From contig DLHO01000026.1 in the NCBI GenBank assembly GCA_002483265.1, positions 226,510 through 290,509 of the forward strand: a DNA stretch of 64,000 bases, given 5' to 3'. Below are positions 57,801-64,000 of this stretch, piece after piece. The notes below the pieces were generated by a model that had not been told where the DNA came from, made no database searches, and saw only the letters and a program-made list of their open reading frames with translations. The translations under genes and the position numbers were made by a program. Source of the DNA: Flavobacteriales bacterium UBA7666. GTDB taxonomy: Bacteria; Bacteroidota; Bacteroidia; Flavobacteriales_D; Crocinitomicaceae. Within the stretch, counting starts at the first letter, position 1. Each line of letters begins with the position of its first letter.

Positions 57801-58889
57801 ATTTATTAAAATATTATCTATGTAATTGGTGCATGATAAGACGGTTCCTTTTGTCGAAGTAATCACCTGAGAAGTATTTAGACAACTTCCGTTAAAATCA
57901 ATTTGAGCATATGGTTCAGGGTTTCCACCCATGTCATCTGTATACAAAATAACACCATTCTTCCCACAGGCAAACAAGGTACTCCAATTAGAATTGACAT
58001 CAAGAATATAATATCCTGAAGTAGCTGGTTGGAGTTCCAATATATCTGTATTGTTATAAGAACTGTATATTCCAGTTCCTGTACCAACAAATACTCTGGC
58101 TGAAGAAACCATTACACTATTGGCATTTAGTGAATCAGAATAGTACATATGAGGTTCTGAAATACCAGTTGCGTCTGCTCGAAAGTAGTTCTTTCCAACA
58201 GCATAGTAACTAGTTGAAGATGTAGCCAGTACATCCCTGAAATTCCTTTGTGGATAATAAGTTTGCACAAAAGTAGTGGGGGCAAAAGGACTAAGAAATG
58301 CCTGAATGATATAATCTCCAGCACCCATTACTAACAAATTATTAGAATAATGGTAGGAAACTGAATTCAGTTCGTAGTTGAAATTTGTTGTTAGAACATT
58401 AAATACAGGAAATTCTTGGTCAAATGAAATAATTAGACCATTGTTTCCAACTGCGTAAGCTACATGACTAAGATCTTGACAGATATCGTTCAAGCTGCTG
58501 TTAGGGATCCCAGTATATAAACATTTTATTTTCCCGGTAGAGTGATTGTATTCAAAGATTACGGCAACATTCATTACCGTGTCTTCTCCACAGAAGAAAA
58601 ACTTATTCGATCCTGGATAAGTAGCATTAATGGATCCTGAAAATTGACTTCTGTTATAGGAAATAGAATCTGCGAGGCTAAAGTAACTATGGACTCTTAT
58701 CCAGCTTCCAGTTGCTGTTCCCCCATTTGTAGTAATGTATACCCCCTTTTTTCCTGTAATTAATCCAGCTATACTTGAAAAAGAAATACTAGTGAGCTCA
58801 TCATTGATACCAGAATTAATATTAATCCAAGCGCATTTTGCATATAAGGAGATAAAAAGAAAAGATGTGATTAAAAGAAATGGTCTCAT
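54813..58889 (-). CDS. Giant T9SS-secreted propeller/PKD protein
   Basis: A 1358-aa exported protein (signal peptide about residues 1-19). Residues 20-330 carry propeller-like repeats of the YCF48 kind (ITTNGGTATG, AVGNNGLIISFD, ACGKNGVILYTDDMGG). A PKD domain lies at about 335-405. Residues 430-1000 hold further beta repeats (for example YLWGSHEGDGVIHELTTGD and FITKFDTNGNYLWKVQG) like the SBBP repeats of long Bacteroidota surface proteins. A type A sorting domain (ISISPNPTKSSTLIKF to FIIVRN) ends it. Likely an adhesin or surface structural protein. No enzyme site is seen. It has an exact -7 box 22 bases upstream. Confidence 0.85.
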   Translation of the reverse strand: MRPFLLITSFLFISLYAKCAWININSGINDELTSISFSSIAGLITGKKGVYITTNGGTATGSWIRVHSYFSLADSISYNRSQFSGSINATYPGSNKFFFCGEDTVMNVAVIFEYNHSTGKIKCLYTGIPNSSLNDICQDLSHVAYAVGNNGLIISFDQEFPVFNVLTTNFNYELNSVSYHYSNNLLVMGAGDYIIQAFLSPFAPTTFVQTYYPQRNFRDVLATSSTSYYAVGKNYFRADATGISEPHMYYSDSLNANSVMVSSARVFVGTGTGIYSSYNNTDILELQPATSGYYILDVNSNWSTLFACGKNGVILYTDDMGGNPEPYAQIDFNGSCLNTSQVITSTKGTVLSCTNYIDNILINSSCSGFNYTFTTIGTYELKLVVSNGSYSKTIIKTISINSPPQIDLLTAIADTILCKQETLDITLSNTENDIYYSLHKIGDTLNYGNSSNSTGGILNFQTDILNQSGIYYIRANSSTATCFNDFTNQIAIEVEKPVSRIHFDIINAEVNEDVRFYQKALNATNFEWQFTNNPALSNSTSPNLVNSFAGIGSSVITLIAGTDNNCYDTMSVRGPFIYQPFATDTSWLLLNSRFSSYNNSTTYGEDIIKTIKSRSGGYVVIGNYLHRQVNSRVGDSVSLPGLGQYVAKYDDFGILKWCIKTKTINQSNFGYDVVTDIIEDSQGNLFITANNPSSGLIDNKGDTLLANCSFLLKTDSLGRTIWSRSMHLNQGSFLNVNHDYNDDVYVTIAFVPSSVYIPVAQNALLLNGSLDDTISLSESLNFEVLDMYKIVKFSNDGVKLSDFMFEEFATNLHTSPQVVFDSLNNMYLWGSHEGDGVIHELTTGDTVRLVNLFGNYGGKMFITKFDTNGNYLWKVQGYTRQNSFSDRTEIHELIADASGNLYATGQNNFTVDIPHFPQTIINSDNSQSLFYGGQYFLVKISPDGMTQWLSGNVSSYAGTGLDILLDGDTLYTVGATQNISSGIYHEFLGENNQAVSVIPSPGNYFVNKYALNGDILAVYLNGPANLVNGLYMSSKSYPNLIKLDDGYFLLNKSFSSFNSVNQSLDFGFPILYTGFPQDGTQLKIKLNQGIEFSPHYLIHNYDSICYNEYYTLPNGVQLGNLTATTIYEDTLATINGMDSINRFHIFVYPLNQTNISVNACKGEDVDLPNGTIVSNIQHDSIVEFTLQNMQGCDSTVTINISVTIVNQVVVRIGNQLIAQDPSATYQWVNCSTNFSIIPGQTGITFTPSVNGNYAAIVTKNGCGDTSACYLFADLGIDELDNQISISPNPTKSSTLIKFGKFIDSANISVYSNDGREILQSSVIGIEKFELDLTPFEKGTYFVRIASDNGNSEFIIVRN

Positions 58890-58911
58890 ATTTTTTTAGA
58901 GATTAGGGATT

Positions 58912-58919
58912 CAAAAGTA
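58912..58919 (-). promoter_or_regulatory. Promoter -7 box of the giant T9SS protein
   Basis: TACTTTTG on the minus strand, exact TAnnTTTG, 22 bases before the start. Confidence 0.55.
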
Positions 58920-58920
58920 A

Positions 58921-60024
58921 TTAATTATTTCCGTATTGTTTATTAATTAATTCTTCCGGTTTCAGACTGAAAAAGTATATAAACACTAGGAAAAACCATT
59001 CCAAAGGTTTCATTGCGAAGTAAGTAAGGTTTGCTCCAAAACGGCTGGTAATTTTCTTTGACAGCGGATAACCGTACTTGTCGTAGTTTTTCCGAATAAA
59101 GTGATGCGTTCTTGGGAATTTGGTTTCGATCAAATTTTCAAATGCGTTTGCAATAGATAGTTGACGGTTTACGATAATCGGATGTCCATGTCTTGATCCA
59201 ATTCTTTGCGGTTTCACAATTTGCGGAGAACCACAAGCTGCTACGGTGCATAAATAATGACCTTGATGATCTAAAAAAGGTGGGTGACTTTTTTGCGAAA
59301 GAGTCCATGTTGTAGTGTCAGTAAAAACTTTGATCATGGAGTCAGGATATTGCCCGAAGATCATGAGAACACAAAGTATTAACAGAAGAAAAGGGCAGAA
59401 GAGGATTAAGATCCATACGCTTGTTTTTTTGGATGGGATCAGCTTGTTATTGAGGTAATTCAGGAATTTATTTTTGTATTGATTGTGCGGGTGATTAGGA
59501 TTCTCACTTCTAATTACCCGTATAAAAAGATTAACATTAAAAAAGATGAATCCTAAAGGAATTGACATGAAAATCCAACCTGAAAAAGGATCATAATATT
59601 TTTCAGGATCACTATGATTTAATAATTGAATACTCCAGAAAACACATATAATTGACCAATAGATCATGGCGCAAATGGCGAAGGCAAATGTTAAAGGAGG
59701 AAGTCGGTTGCCTTTTCTCCAAACATAAAAACAGGCAAGTCCATTCAAAATGTAAAAGAAAATAAAACTGGGGAGTTGTTGGAAAGATAGCGGAGTGTAT
59801 TCAGTGAGGTCGAAAGGATTAATTCGTCTATAATAATCTTCATAACTATAAACAAGTTGAAAGAATGCAAAGAGAAGATGTCCGGTTGTAATTAGTATAA
59901 TAACACTTATTTCGAAAATATGATTCATACTAGAAACTTGCTGACTTCTATATTTTTTCATTTTTCTTAGAAGAAGTACTAAAAAAGTAATTATTCCGGC
60001 AAATAATAACATGATTATTTCCAT
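58921..60024 (-). CDS. DUF6688-like membrane protein
   Basis: A 367-aa inner-membrane protein with about six helices in the first 230 residues and a last helix near residue 345. A conserved cytoplasmic loop follows with HYLCTVAACGSPQIVKP, RIGSRHGHPIIVNRQL and ANAFENLIE, the signature I associate with DUF6688 of Bacteroidota. Cys and His residues in this loop (CTVAACG, RHGH) look like a metal or catalytic site. Function unknown. Confidence 0.7.
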   Translation of the reverse strand: MEIIMLLFAGIITFLVLLLRKMKKYRSQQVSSMNHIFEISVIILITTGHLLFAFFQLVYSYEDYYRRINPFDLTEYTPLSFQQLPSFIFFYILNGLACFYVWRKGNRLPPLTFAFAICAMIYWSIICVFWSIQLLNHSDPEKYYDPFSGWIFMSIPLGFIFFNVNLFIRVIRSENPNHPHNQYKNKFLNYLNNKLIPSKKTSVWILILFCPFLLLILCVLMIFGQYPDSMIKVFTDTTTWTLSQKSHPPFLDHQGHYLCTVAACGSPQIVKPQRIGSRHGHPIIVNRQLSIANAFENLIETKFPRTHHFIRKNYDKYGYPLSKKITSRFGANLTYFAMKPLEWFFLVFIYFFSLKPEELINKQYGNN

Positions 60025-60056
60025 ATGATTCAGGTGGTTAAATAAAACGTGTACTA

Positions 60057-60863
60057 TTACTTTTTTTGAGAATCCACAGCAGCCCGTACCGAACCGTATT
60101 TCAACAACAATTCATTTGCCTTTTTTTCCTCCAAACCGGTTGCTTCCATGACCATTTTTGTTCCGCGATCAACCAACTTGTCGTTAGATAATTGCATGTC
60201 TACCATGCGGTTTCCTTTTACTCTTCCCAAACGAATCATAATCGCTGTAGAAAGCATATTCAAAACCAATTTCTGTGCGGTACCGCTTTTCATGCGTGTA
60301 CTTCCAGTAACAAATTCCGGACCTACAACAGGTGTTATGGCAATATCAGCCAATTGACTCAAGGGCGAACCCGGATTACAGGAAATACCGCCGGTTAAAA
60401 TTCCTTTTTTCTTTGCTGTTTCCAAAGCTGCCAGGATGTATGGAGTTGTTCCTGAAGCGGCAATTCCAACTACGATATCTTTTTCAGTGATTTGAAAAGC
60501 TTCCAGATCTTTCCAGCCTTGTTCCCGGTCGTCTTCAGCAAATTCAACTGCTTTTCTGATTGCCTGATCTCCACCGGCAATAATTCCGATGACCATTCCG
60601 TGAGGAACGCCAAAAGTAGGAGGGCATTCACTGGCATCTACAATTCCCAAACGACCGCTTGTTCCGGCTCCCATATAAAACAAACGACCACCTTCGCCCA
60701 TGCGTTCAACACACCCGTCGACCAATTTTTCAATCTGGGGAATTTCCTTCTCAACAGCCAATGGAACAGTGTGATCTTCTTCGTTGATTCCGATCAATAA
60801 ATCTCTCGTAGACATCTTGTCCAGATCGTGATGATTGCTTTCTGATTCTGTAATTCGTTTCAT
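60057..60863 (-). CDS. murQ: N-acetylmuramic acid 6-phosphate etherase
   Basis: Cleaves the D-lactyl ether of MurNAc-6-phosphate to GlcNAc-6-phosphate in cell-wall recycling. The SIS domain has GAGTSGRLGIVDASE (residues 65-79), which includes the phosphosugar loop and a likely catalytic Glu79, and GIAASGTTPYILAAL further on. The conserved TGSTRMKSGTAQKLVLNMLST segment is also present. At 268 aa it is slightly shorter than E. coli MurQ. Family D copy 4 separates it from the upstream phosphoribosyltransferase gene. Confidence 0.95.
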   Translation of the reverse strand: MKRITESESNHHDLDKMSTRDLLIGINEEDHTVPLAVEKEIPQIEKLVDGCVERMGEGGRLFYMGAGTSGRLGIVDASECPPTFGVPHGMVIGIIAGGDQAIRKAVEFAEDDREQGWKDLEAFQITEKDIVVGIAASGTTPYILAALETAKKKGILTGGISCNPGSPLSQLADIAITPVVGPEFVTGSTRMKSGTAQKLVLNMLSTAIMIRLGRVKGNRMVDMQLSNDKLVDRGTKMVMEATGLEEKKANELLLKYGSVRAAVDSQKK

Positions 60864-60878
60864 TCTGATAGTTTAAAA

Positions 60879-60899
60879 GGTGGCTGAGCGGAGTCGAAG
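60879..60899. repeat. Family D repeat, copy 4 (single arm)
   Basis: GGTGGCTGAGCGGAGTCGAAG (first base 60879) is the family D unit with one change in the first half. It is framed by TAAAAGG and CCTTTTA, so the copy sits on top of a small stem. Confidence 0.8.
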
Positions 60900-60905
60900 C
60901 CCCTT

Positions 60906-61400
60906 TTATACTAAAAACGCCTCAAGCGAACCATTCGAAGGCATTACTTCAACACGTTCACCCAAAGTTGTTGTTAAGGTCATTCCAACGAAATCACACT
61001 TAATAGGATATCTGCGATGCATTCTGTCAACCAAAGCAACGGTTTTTACGCTTCTTACCGGTTGTTCCAGAATTTTCATTACGCCATACTGCATGGTAGT
61101 TCCCGAATTGATCACATCATCAACCAGAATAACCGATTTTCCGTTAAATAAGCTAGGATCAATAGAACATTTAATAGTCGAATCCAATGGATGATCTTTG
61201 TCCAGTTCGATTTTAAAGTAAGTCACATCTTGTGAGCTGTTCTTGCGGACAATTTCGGTAATCTGTTGGGCAAAAGTTTCTCCATTTCCGGTAATTCCTC
61301 CGATAAATAATTCGGGAATTCCATACGTATTCTCTAAAATTTCGTGCGCTAAACGCATGATCTTTTGCTCAATTTGATGCTGATTTAAAACCAATTTCAT
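60906..61400 (-). CDS. PyrR-like phosphoribosyltransferase
   Basis: A 164-aa type I phosphoribosyltransferase. The PRPP-binding motif SVILVDDVINSGTTM is at residues 89-103 and the hood and flexible-loop segments GITGNGETFAQQI and VALVDRMHRRYPIKCDFVG are present. The final segment GERVEVMPSN and the overall length suit PyrR or a short hypoxanthine phosphoribosyltransferase. There is no pyr gene nearby and no recognisable attenuator. I prefer a salvage role but cannot decide between the two. Confidence 0.82.
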   Translation of the reverse strand: MKLVLNQHQIEQKIMRLAHEILENTYGIPELFIGGITGNGETFAQQITEIVRKNSSQDVTYFKIELDKDHPLDSTIKCSIDPSLFNGKSVILVDDVINSGTTMQYGVMKILEQPVRSVKTVALVDRMHRRYPIKCDFVGMTLTTTLGERVEVMPSNGSLEAFLV

Positions 61401-61529
61401 GGAAACGATAATTTACTGTAAAGGTACTTTTTTCAGGTCAGAAATAAACACTTTTCTCTTGTACATTTTGATTACGATAATTATCGGGATTGCATTTTGA
61501 ATTCTCGGATGATATTTAGTTGGAAAAAT

Positions 61530-61537
61530 TATCTTTG
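61530..61537 (+). promoter_or_regulatory. Promoter -7 box of the ion channel gene
   Basis: TATCTTTG is an exact match, with 18 bases to the start codon at 61556. Together with GAGATAAAT it also forms a short inverted repeat. Confidence 0.55.
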
Positions 61538-61555
61538 AGATAAATAGAAACTTAA

Positions 61556-62221
61556 ATGGGAAAACTACTTGATTTTTTTGATCGGCGAAAATATGAAGTC
61601 TTGCTTGTTGCATTGCTTCAGCATTTGTTTATCGGGATTTTCATCAGTGACCATGCAGATTACCGCGATATCATTTGGCCAATCAATATGTTTCTGCTTG
61701 GTTTAGCTTGTACAGGGCTTTTCATGGGTAAAAACAAATGGAAAGGCTGGATCAAGAACCTGCTGTTCATATTGGTTGTTCTTCTTCCCATCGGAATTTC
61801 CTTCGTGAAGGATGTCAAAATCTATTTTGATGTGCTGAATGTCATTTACGTGGTGTTTTTCTCTTTCATTTTTTATGAAGTAGTTAAGTTCCTTATAAAA
61901 CCAAGCTACATTGACACGGACGTAATTTCTGCAGCCGCTTGCGGGTATTTTCTGTTGATCGAAATCAGCGTGTTTTTGCTTCAGTTTATGATCTACAACA
62001 ATCCCCATTCATTTCACGGAATTGACATGAAAGACAATGCCTCTGTTTATATGGATTTGGTCTATTTCAGCTCCGTTTCCATAACAAGTATCGGTTTTGG
62101 AGACATTGTTCCAACTGCTCACAGTACGAAGTTAGTGGCTTCCATTCTGGGAATTTTAGGTCATTTCTACACGGTAGTTTTAGTTGGTATTATCATCAGT
62201 AAATTTAGCTCACGAAAATAG
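61556..62221 (+). CDS. Two-pore-helix potassium channel (Ion_trans_2 type)
   Basis: A 221-aa membrane protein with at least five hydrophobic segments, of which the last two frame the pore. The selectivity filter SIGFG at residues 178-182, followed by DIVPT, is the K+ channel signature with the usual change of Tyr to Phe. The cytoplasmic C-terminus is only a few residues long, so there is no ligand-binding domain. It lies 74 bases before a bestrophin gene on the same strand. Together they could form a cation/anion pair for turgor control (inference). Confidence 0.88.
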   Translation: MGKLLDFFDRRKYEVLLVALLQHLFIGIFISDHADYRDIIWPINMFLLGLACTGLFMGKNKWKGWIKNLLFILVVLLPIGISFVKDVKIYFDVLNVIYVVFFSFIFYEVVKFLIKPSYIDTDVISAAACGYFLLIEISVFLLQFMIYNNPHSFHGIDMKDNASVYMDLVYFSSVSITSIGFGDIVPTAHSTKLVASILGILGHFYTVVLVGIIISKFSSRK

Positions 62222-62257
62222 CAGGTTTTTACTAAGATAAAGGACAATTTTCTTAGC

Positions 62258-62284
62258 TTTTCAATTATCCATTTTCAATTTTAA
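62258..62284. repeat. Partial family B repeat, copy 4
   Basis: CTTTTCAATTATCCATTTTCAATT is a short form of the unit at 2309-2340. No complementary arm is clear. Confidence 0.6.
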
Positions 62285-62294
62285 ATTAATAAAA

Positions 62295-63302
62295 ATGCAT
62301 TCGGGAAAATCATACCACATAGGAGAATTTATTATCTGGACACGAAGAAACATCTTTTTGTTATTGCTTATCGGTGCGATTCCGGTGGTTTTGTTCGATG
62401 TGTTTAAAATTTACTGGATTGCGCTTCCCTGGACAGTTGTTGCGCTTCTGGGAACAGCAACCGCATTTATTGTCGGTTTCAAAAATACGCAAGCCTATAA
62501 CCGTACATGGGAAGCACGTCAGATTTGGGGAGCTATTGTAAATAGCAGCCGGTCATGGGGAGCAATGAGTAAAAATATGGTTGCGGATGATGCGAAAAGC
62601 AAAGAACTGATTTATCGGCATTTTGCATGGCTCACAGCATTGCGTTATCAGATGCGGGATCCCCGAATGTGGGAAACTGCTTCTAAATCATACAATAAAG
62701 AATACCGGAAATATTACAAAATACCGGAACAGGAAACTACCTTGGAATCAGAATTGATCAAATACCTCGATAAAGAAGAGATCGAAGCGATTCTGAAAAA
62801 TAAGAACCGGGCAACCCAATTGTTGGCAAAGCAGTCAAAATTACTCCGCGAATTAATGGATTCCGGACAATTGGACACATTCCAATACATCGAAATGCAA
62901 CGGGTTTTGAATGAGTTTTTTGAACATCAGGGAAAAAGTGAACGCATCAAGAATTTTCCATATCCGCGTCAATTTGCCACGATCAATACTTTTTTTATTC
63001 GCTTGTTTTGTTTCTTGCTGCCATTCGGAATGCTGTTCGAATTTTCGAAGATGAACGATTATGTGGAAGGATTCATGAAAGGGCACATGGTTTGGCTGGT
63101 ACTGCCTTTCAGCGTATTAATTTCCTGGGTTTTCACTTCCTTGGAGCAAGTAGGGGAAAGCGCCGAAAATCCATTTGAAGGAAGCGCGAATGACGTCCCC
63201 ATTTCACAGATCAGTCGTACGATTGAAATTGACCTGCGTGAAATGCTGGGGGAAACGAATTTGCCTGATCCGCTGACTCCGATAAATAATATTGTGTTGT
63301 AA
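62295..63302 (+). CDS. Bestrophin-family anion channel (RFP-TM/UPF0187)
   Basis: A 335-aa membrane protein with four helices near residues 18-55 and 230-280, forming a pentamer in the family. The signature FKNTQAYNRTWEARQIWGAIVNSSR follows the first helices, and LPFGMLFEF and LPFSVLISWVFTSLEQVGESAENPFEG belong to the second pair; the last segment is the conserved acidic gate region (E-NPFE). Bacterial members conduct Na+ or Cl-. It shares a strand and likely a transcript with the K+ channel upstream. Confidence 0.93.
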   Translation: MHSGKSYHIGEFIIWTRRNIFLLLLIGAIPVVLFDVFKIYWIALPWTVVALLGTATAFIVGFKNTQAYNRTWEARQIWGAIVNSSRSWGAMSKNMVADDAKSKELIYRHFAWLTALRYQMRDPRMWETASKSYNKEYRKYYKIPEQETTLESELIKYLDKEEIEAILKNKNRATQLLAKQSKLLRELMDSGQLDTFQYIEMQRVLNEFFEHQGKSERIKNFPYPRQFATINTFFIRLFCFLLPFGMLFEFSKMNDYVEGFMKGHMVWLVLPFSVLISWVFTSLEQVGESAENPFEGSANDVPISQISRTIEIDLREMLGETNLPDPLTPINNIVL

Positions 63303-63312
63303 GAGAATTGAT

Positions 63313-63807
63313 ATGAAATTGAAAATAACACTTTGTATAATTATTATGTTTGGTTTTCTGCTATCATCATGCAGGGGAAAAGAAGTTTTTCAGTATAATC
63401 AAAAAGAATATTGGAGAGTAAATGGGAATGATGATTCAACTAAAATGAAAGACAATATAGATGTTTATTTTGATGGTGTAGATTCGCTTTTATACTGGAG
63501 ATCATTTTATAAGAATGGGCAAATGAGATCACGAGTGAAATTTGATGATAATAGTCGGATTTTAAAGATATATGAAGTTTATGATACTTCGGGAGTTAAA
63601 GTAAATTTTGGACACCTTAGGAATGGAACAGGCTACATTTATAGATGGGATGATAAAGGACGTCTGGAAGAAAGTGGAAATCTGGTTGACGGGAAAAGAA
63701 ATGGCTGGTGGAGAAATTATCCTTATAAAGGATATGTATTGGACTCTACCTATTACGATATGGGAAAAATGGATGGAATGGGAGATTTTGAATTTTGTTT
63801 TTATTGA
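63313..63807 (+). CDS. MORN-like repeat lipoprotein
   Basis: A 164-aa lipoprotein (lipobox GFLLSSC, Cys20) with repeated motifs of the YYKNGQMRSR, NGTGYIYRWDDKGRLEESG and GNLVDGKRNGWWRNY kind that make up MORN-like/toxin-antitoxin-associated beta-hairpin repeats (short strands around Y-x-x-G-x-x). It starts 10 bases past the bestrophin stop, with the ATG at 63313; a TTG start inside the bestrophin gene would add 7 unsupported residues and lose the signal. It may bind another surface protein. Confidence 0.72.
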   Translation: MKLKITLCIIIMFGFLLSSCRGKEVFQYNQKEYWRVNGNDDSTKMKDNIDVYFDGVDSLLYWRSFYKNGQMRSRVKFDDNSRILKIYEVYDTSGVKVNFGHLRNGTGYIYRWDDKGRLEESGNLVDGKRNGWWRNYPYKGYVLDSTYYDMGKMDGMGDFEFCFY

Positions 63808-63920
63808 GTTTAGCATTTTATAACATTTCAGAAATTGATGATTTCTTATTTTCGACCAATTATTTTTTGAATGAGGTCACTTTTTAAGTGGTCGCTACAC
63901 TAACACTCATAAAACCCTTC

Positions 63921-64000
63921 ATGAAAAAACTTCTCATCCTCGCTTCACTGTGCTTGTTCTTCCAAACTTCTTTCACTCAAACTATTGGTTTTCAATTCAA
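63921..64000 (+). CDS. Start of an exported protein (cut by the window edge)
   Basis: An open frame begins with an ATG and encodes a signal peptide (MKKLLILASLCLFFQTSFTQ), then TIGFQF, and runs out of the window after 26 codons. The rest and the function cannot be seen. Confidence 0.75.
   Translation, partial: MKKLLILASLCLFFQTSFTQTIGFQF

Overview
The window reads as ordinary chromosome of a Bacteroidota bacterium, most likely a Flavobacteriales member of the Crocinitomicaceae/Fluviicola kind (the rank below phylum is inference). Signs for this are AT-rich DNA, promoter -7 boxes of the form TAnnTTTG in front of many genes, four secreted proteins with type IX secretion (T9SS) type A C-terminal domains, a GldM-like lipoprotein, a PorE-like TPR/propeller/OmpA lipoprotein, a TonB-receptor-like barrel with an N-terminal carboxypeptidase-regulatory domain, and a Bacteroidota-type DUF6688 membrane protein. 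I recognise no rRNA, tRNA, CRISPR array, prophage or transposase.

Layout. 1-3.4 kb: sulfate activation (cysD, cysN) followed by a type 2 ferredoxin-NADP reductase. 3.5-6.1 kb: a His-rich secreted protein and a T9SS-exported M1 peptidase. 6.3-9.6 kb: a hybrid histidine kinase with TPR, PAS, HisKA, HATPase, REC and Hpt parts. 9.6-14.5 kb: a GNAT enzyme and a four-gene minus-strand operon (EEP nuclease, SRPBCC, HEAT-like, S9 peptidase). 14.6-17.6 kb: small membrane proteins, an AlkB-type dioxygenase and a GldM-like lipoprotein, with a 477-base gene-free stretch full of repeats. 17.7-25.4 kb: an SDR/HxlR divergent pair with two visible operators, an M14 peptidase and a large PNGase-F-like T9SS protein. 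25.5-34.6 kb: a queE-porE-like-ubiA-maf operon, a Kir-type K+ channel, a T9SS propeller protein and sucD. 34.7-40.8 kb: a beta-barrel protein, a methyltransferase-TraB-FKBP operon, and a winged-helix regulator-tsaC-cca group. 41-45 kb: a two-component system in line with a USP-like protein, a lipocalin-like protein and a DUF1275 membrane protein. 45-64 kb: trmD, a TPR protein, a DMT transporter, a TonB-receptor-like barrel, a SpoIIE-type phosphatase, a methyltransferase, a 1358-aa T9SS protein, murQ, a PyrR-like phosphoribosyltransferase, a two-pore-helix K+ channel next to a bestrophin, and a MORN-like lipoprotein; a new secreted protein starts at the right edge.

The protein content is mostly housekeeping and surface biology. 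The unusual content is between the genes. Several families of short dispersed repeats recur at intergenic sites: nested TTATCAA/TTGATAA hairpins (4 loci), AATTGAAAAG/CTTTTCAATT elements (4 loci, including a 31/32-base inverted match 12 kb apart), a TGACTGAGCGGAGTCGAAG family (4 loci, 6 arms), short TTGAAC-type elements (3 loci), and tandem arrays of 7-mers or 8-mers of differing sequence (7 loci). One repeat copy carries a nested 31-base insert and supplies the last codons of a methyltransferase. A further composite structure, 11-base tandem repeats between long inverted arms, lies at 15.16-15.31 kb. Another pattern is that several genes (hxlR, queE, trmD, a YcxB-like gene) have the -7 box only 3-4 bases before the ATG, which predicts leaderless mRNAs.
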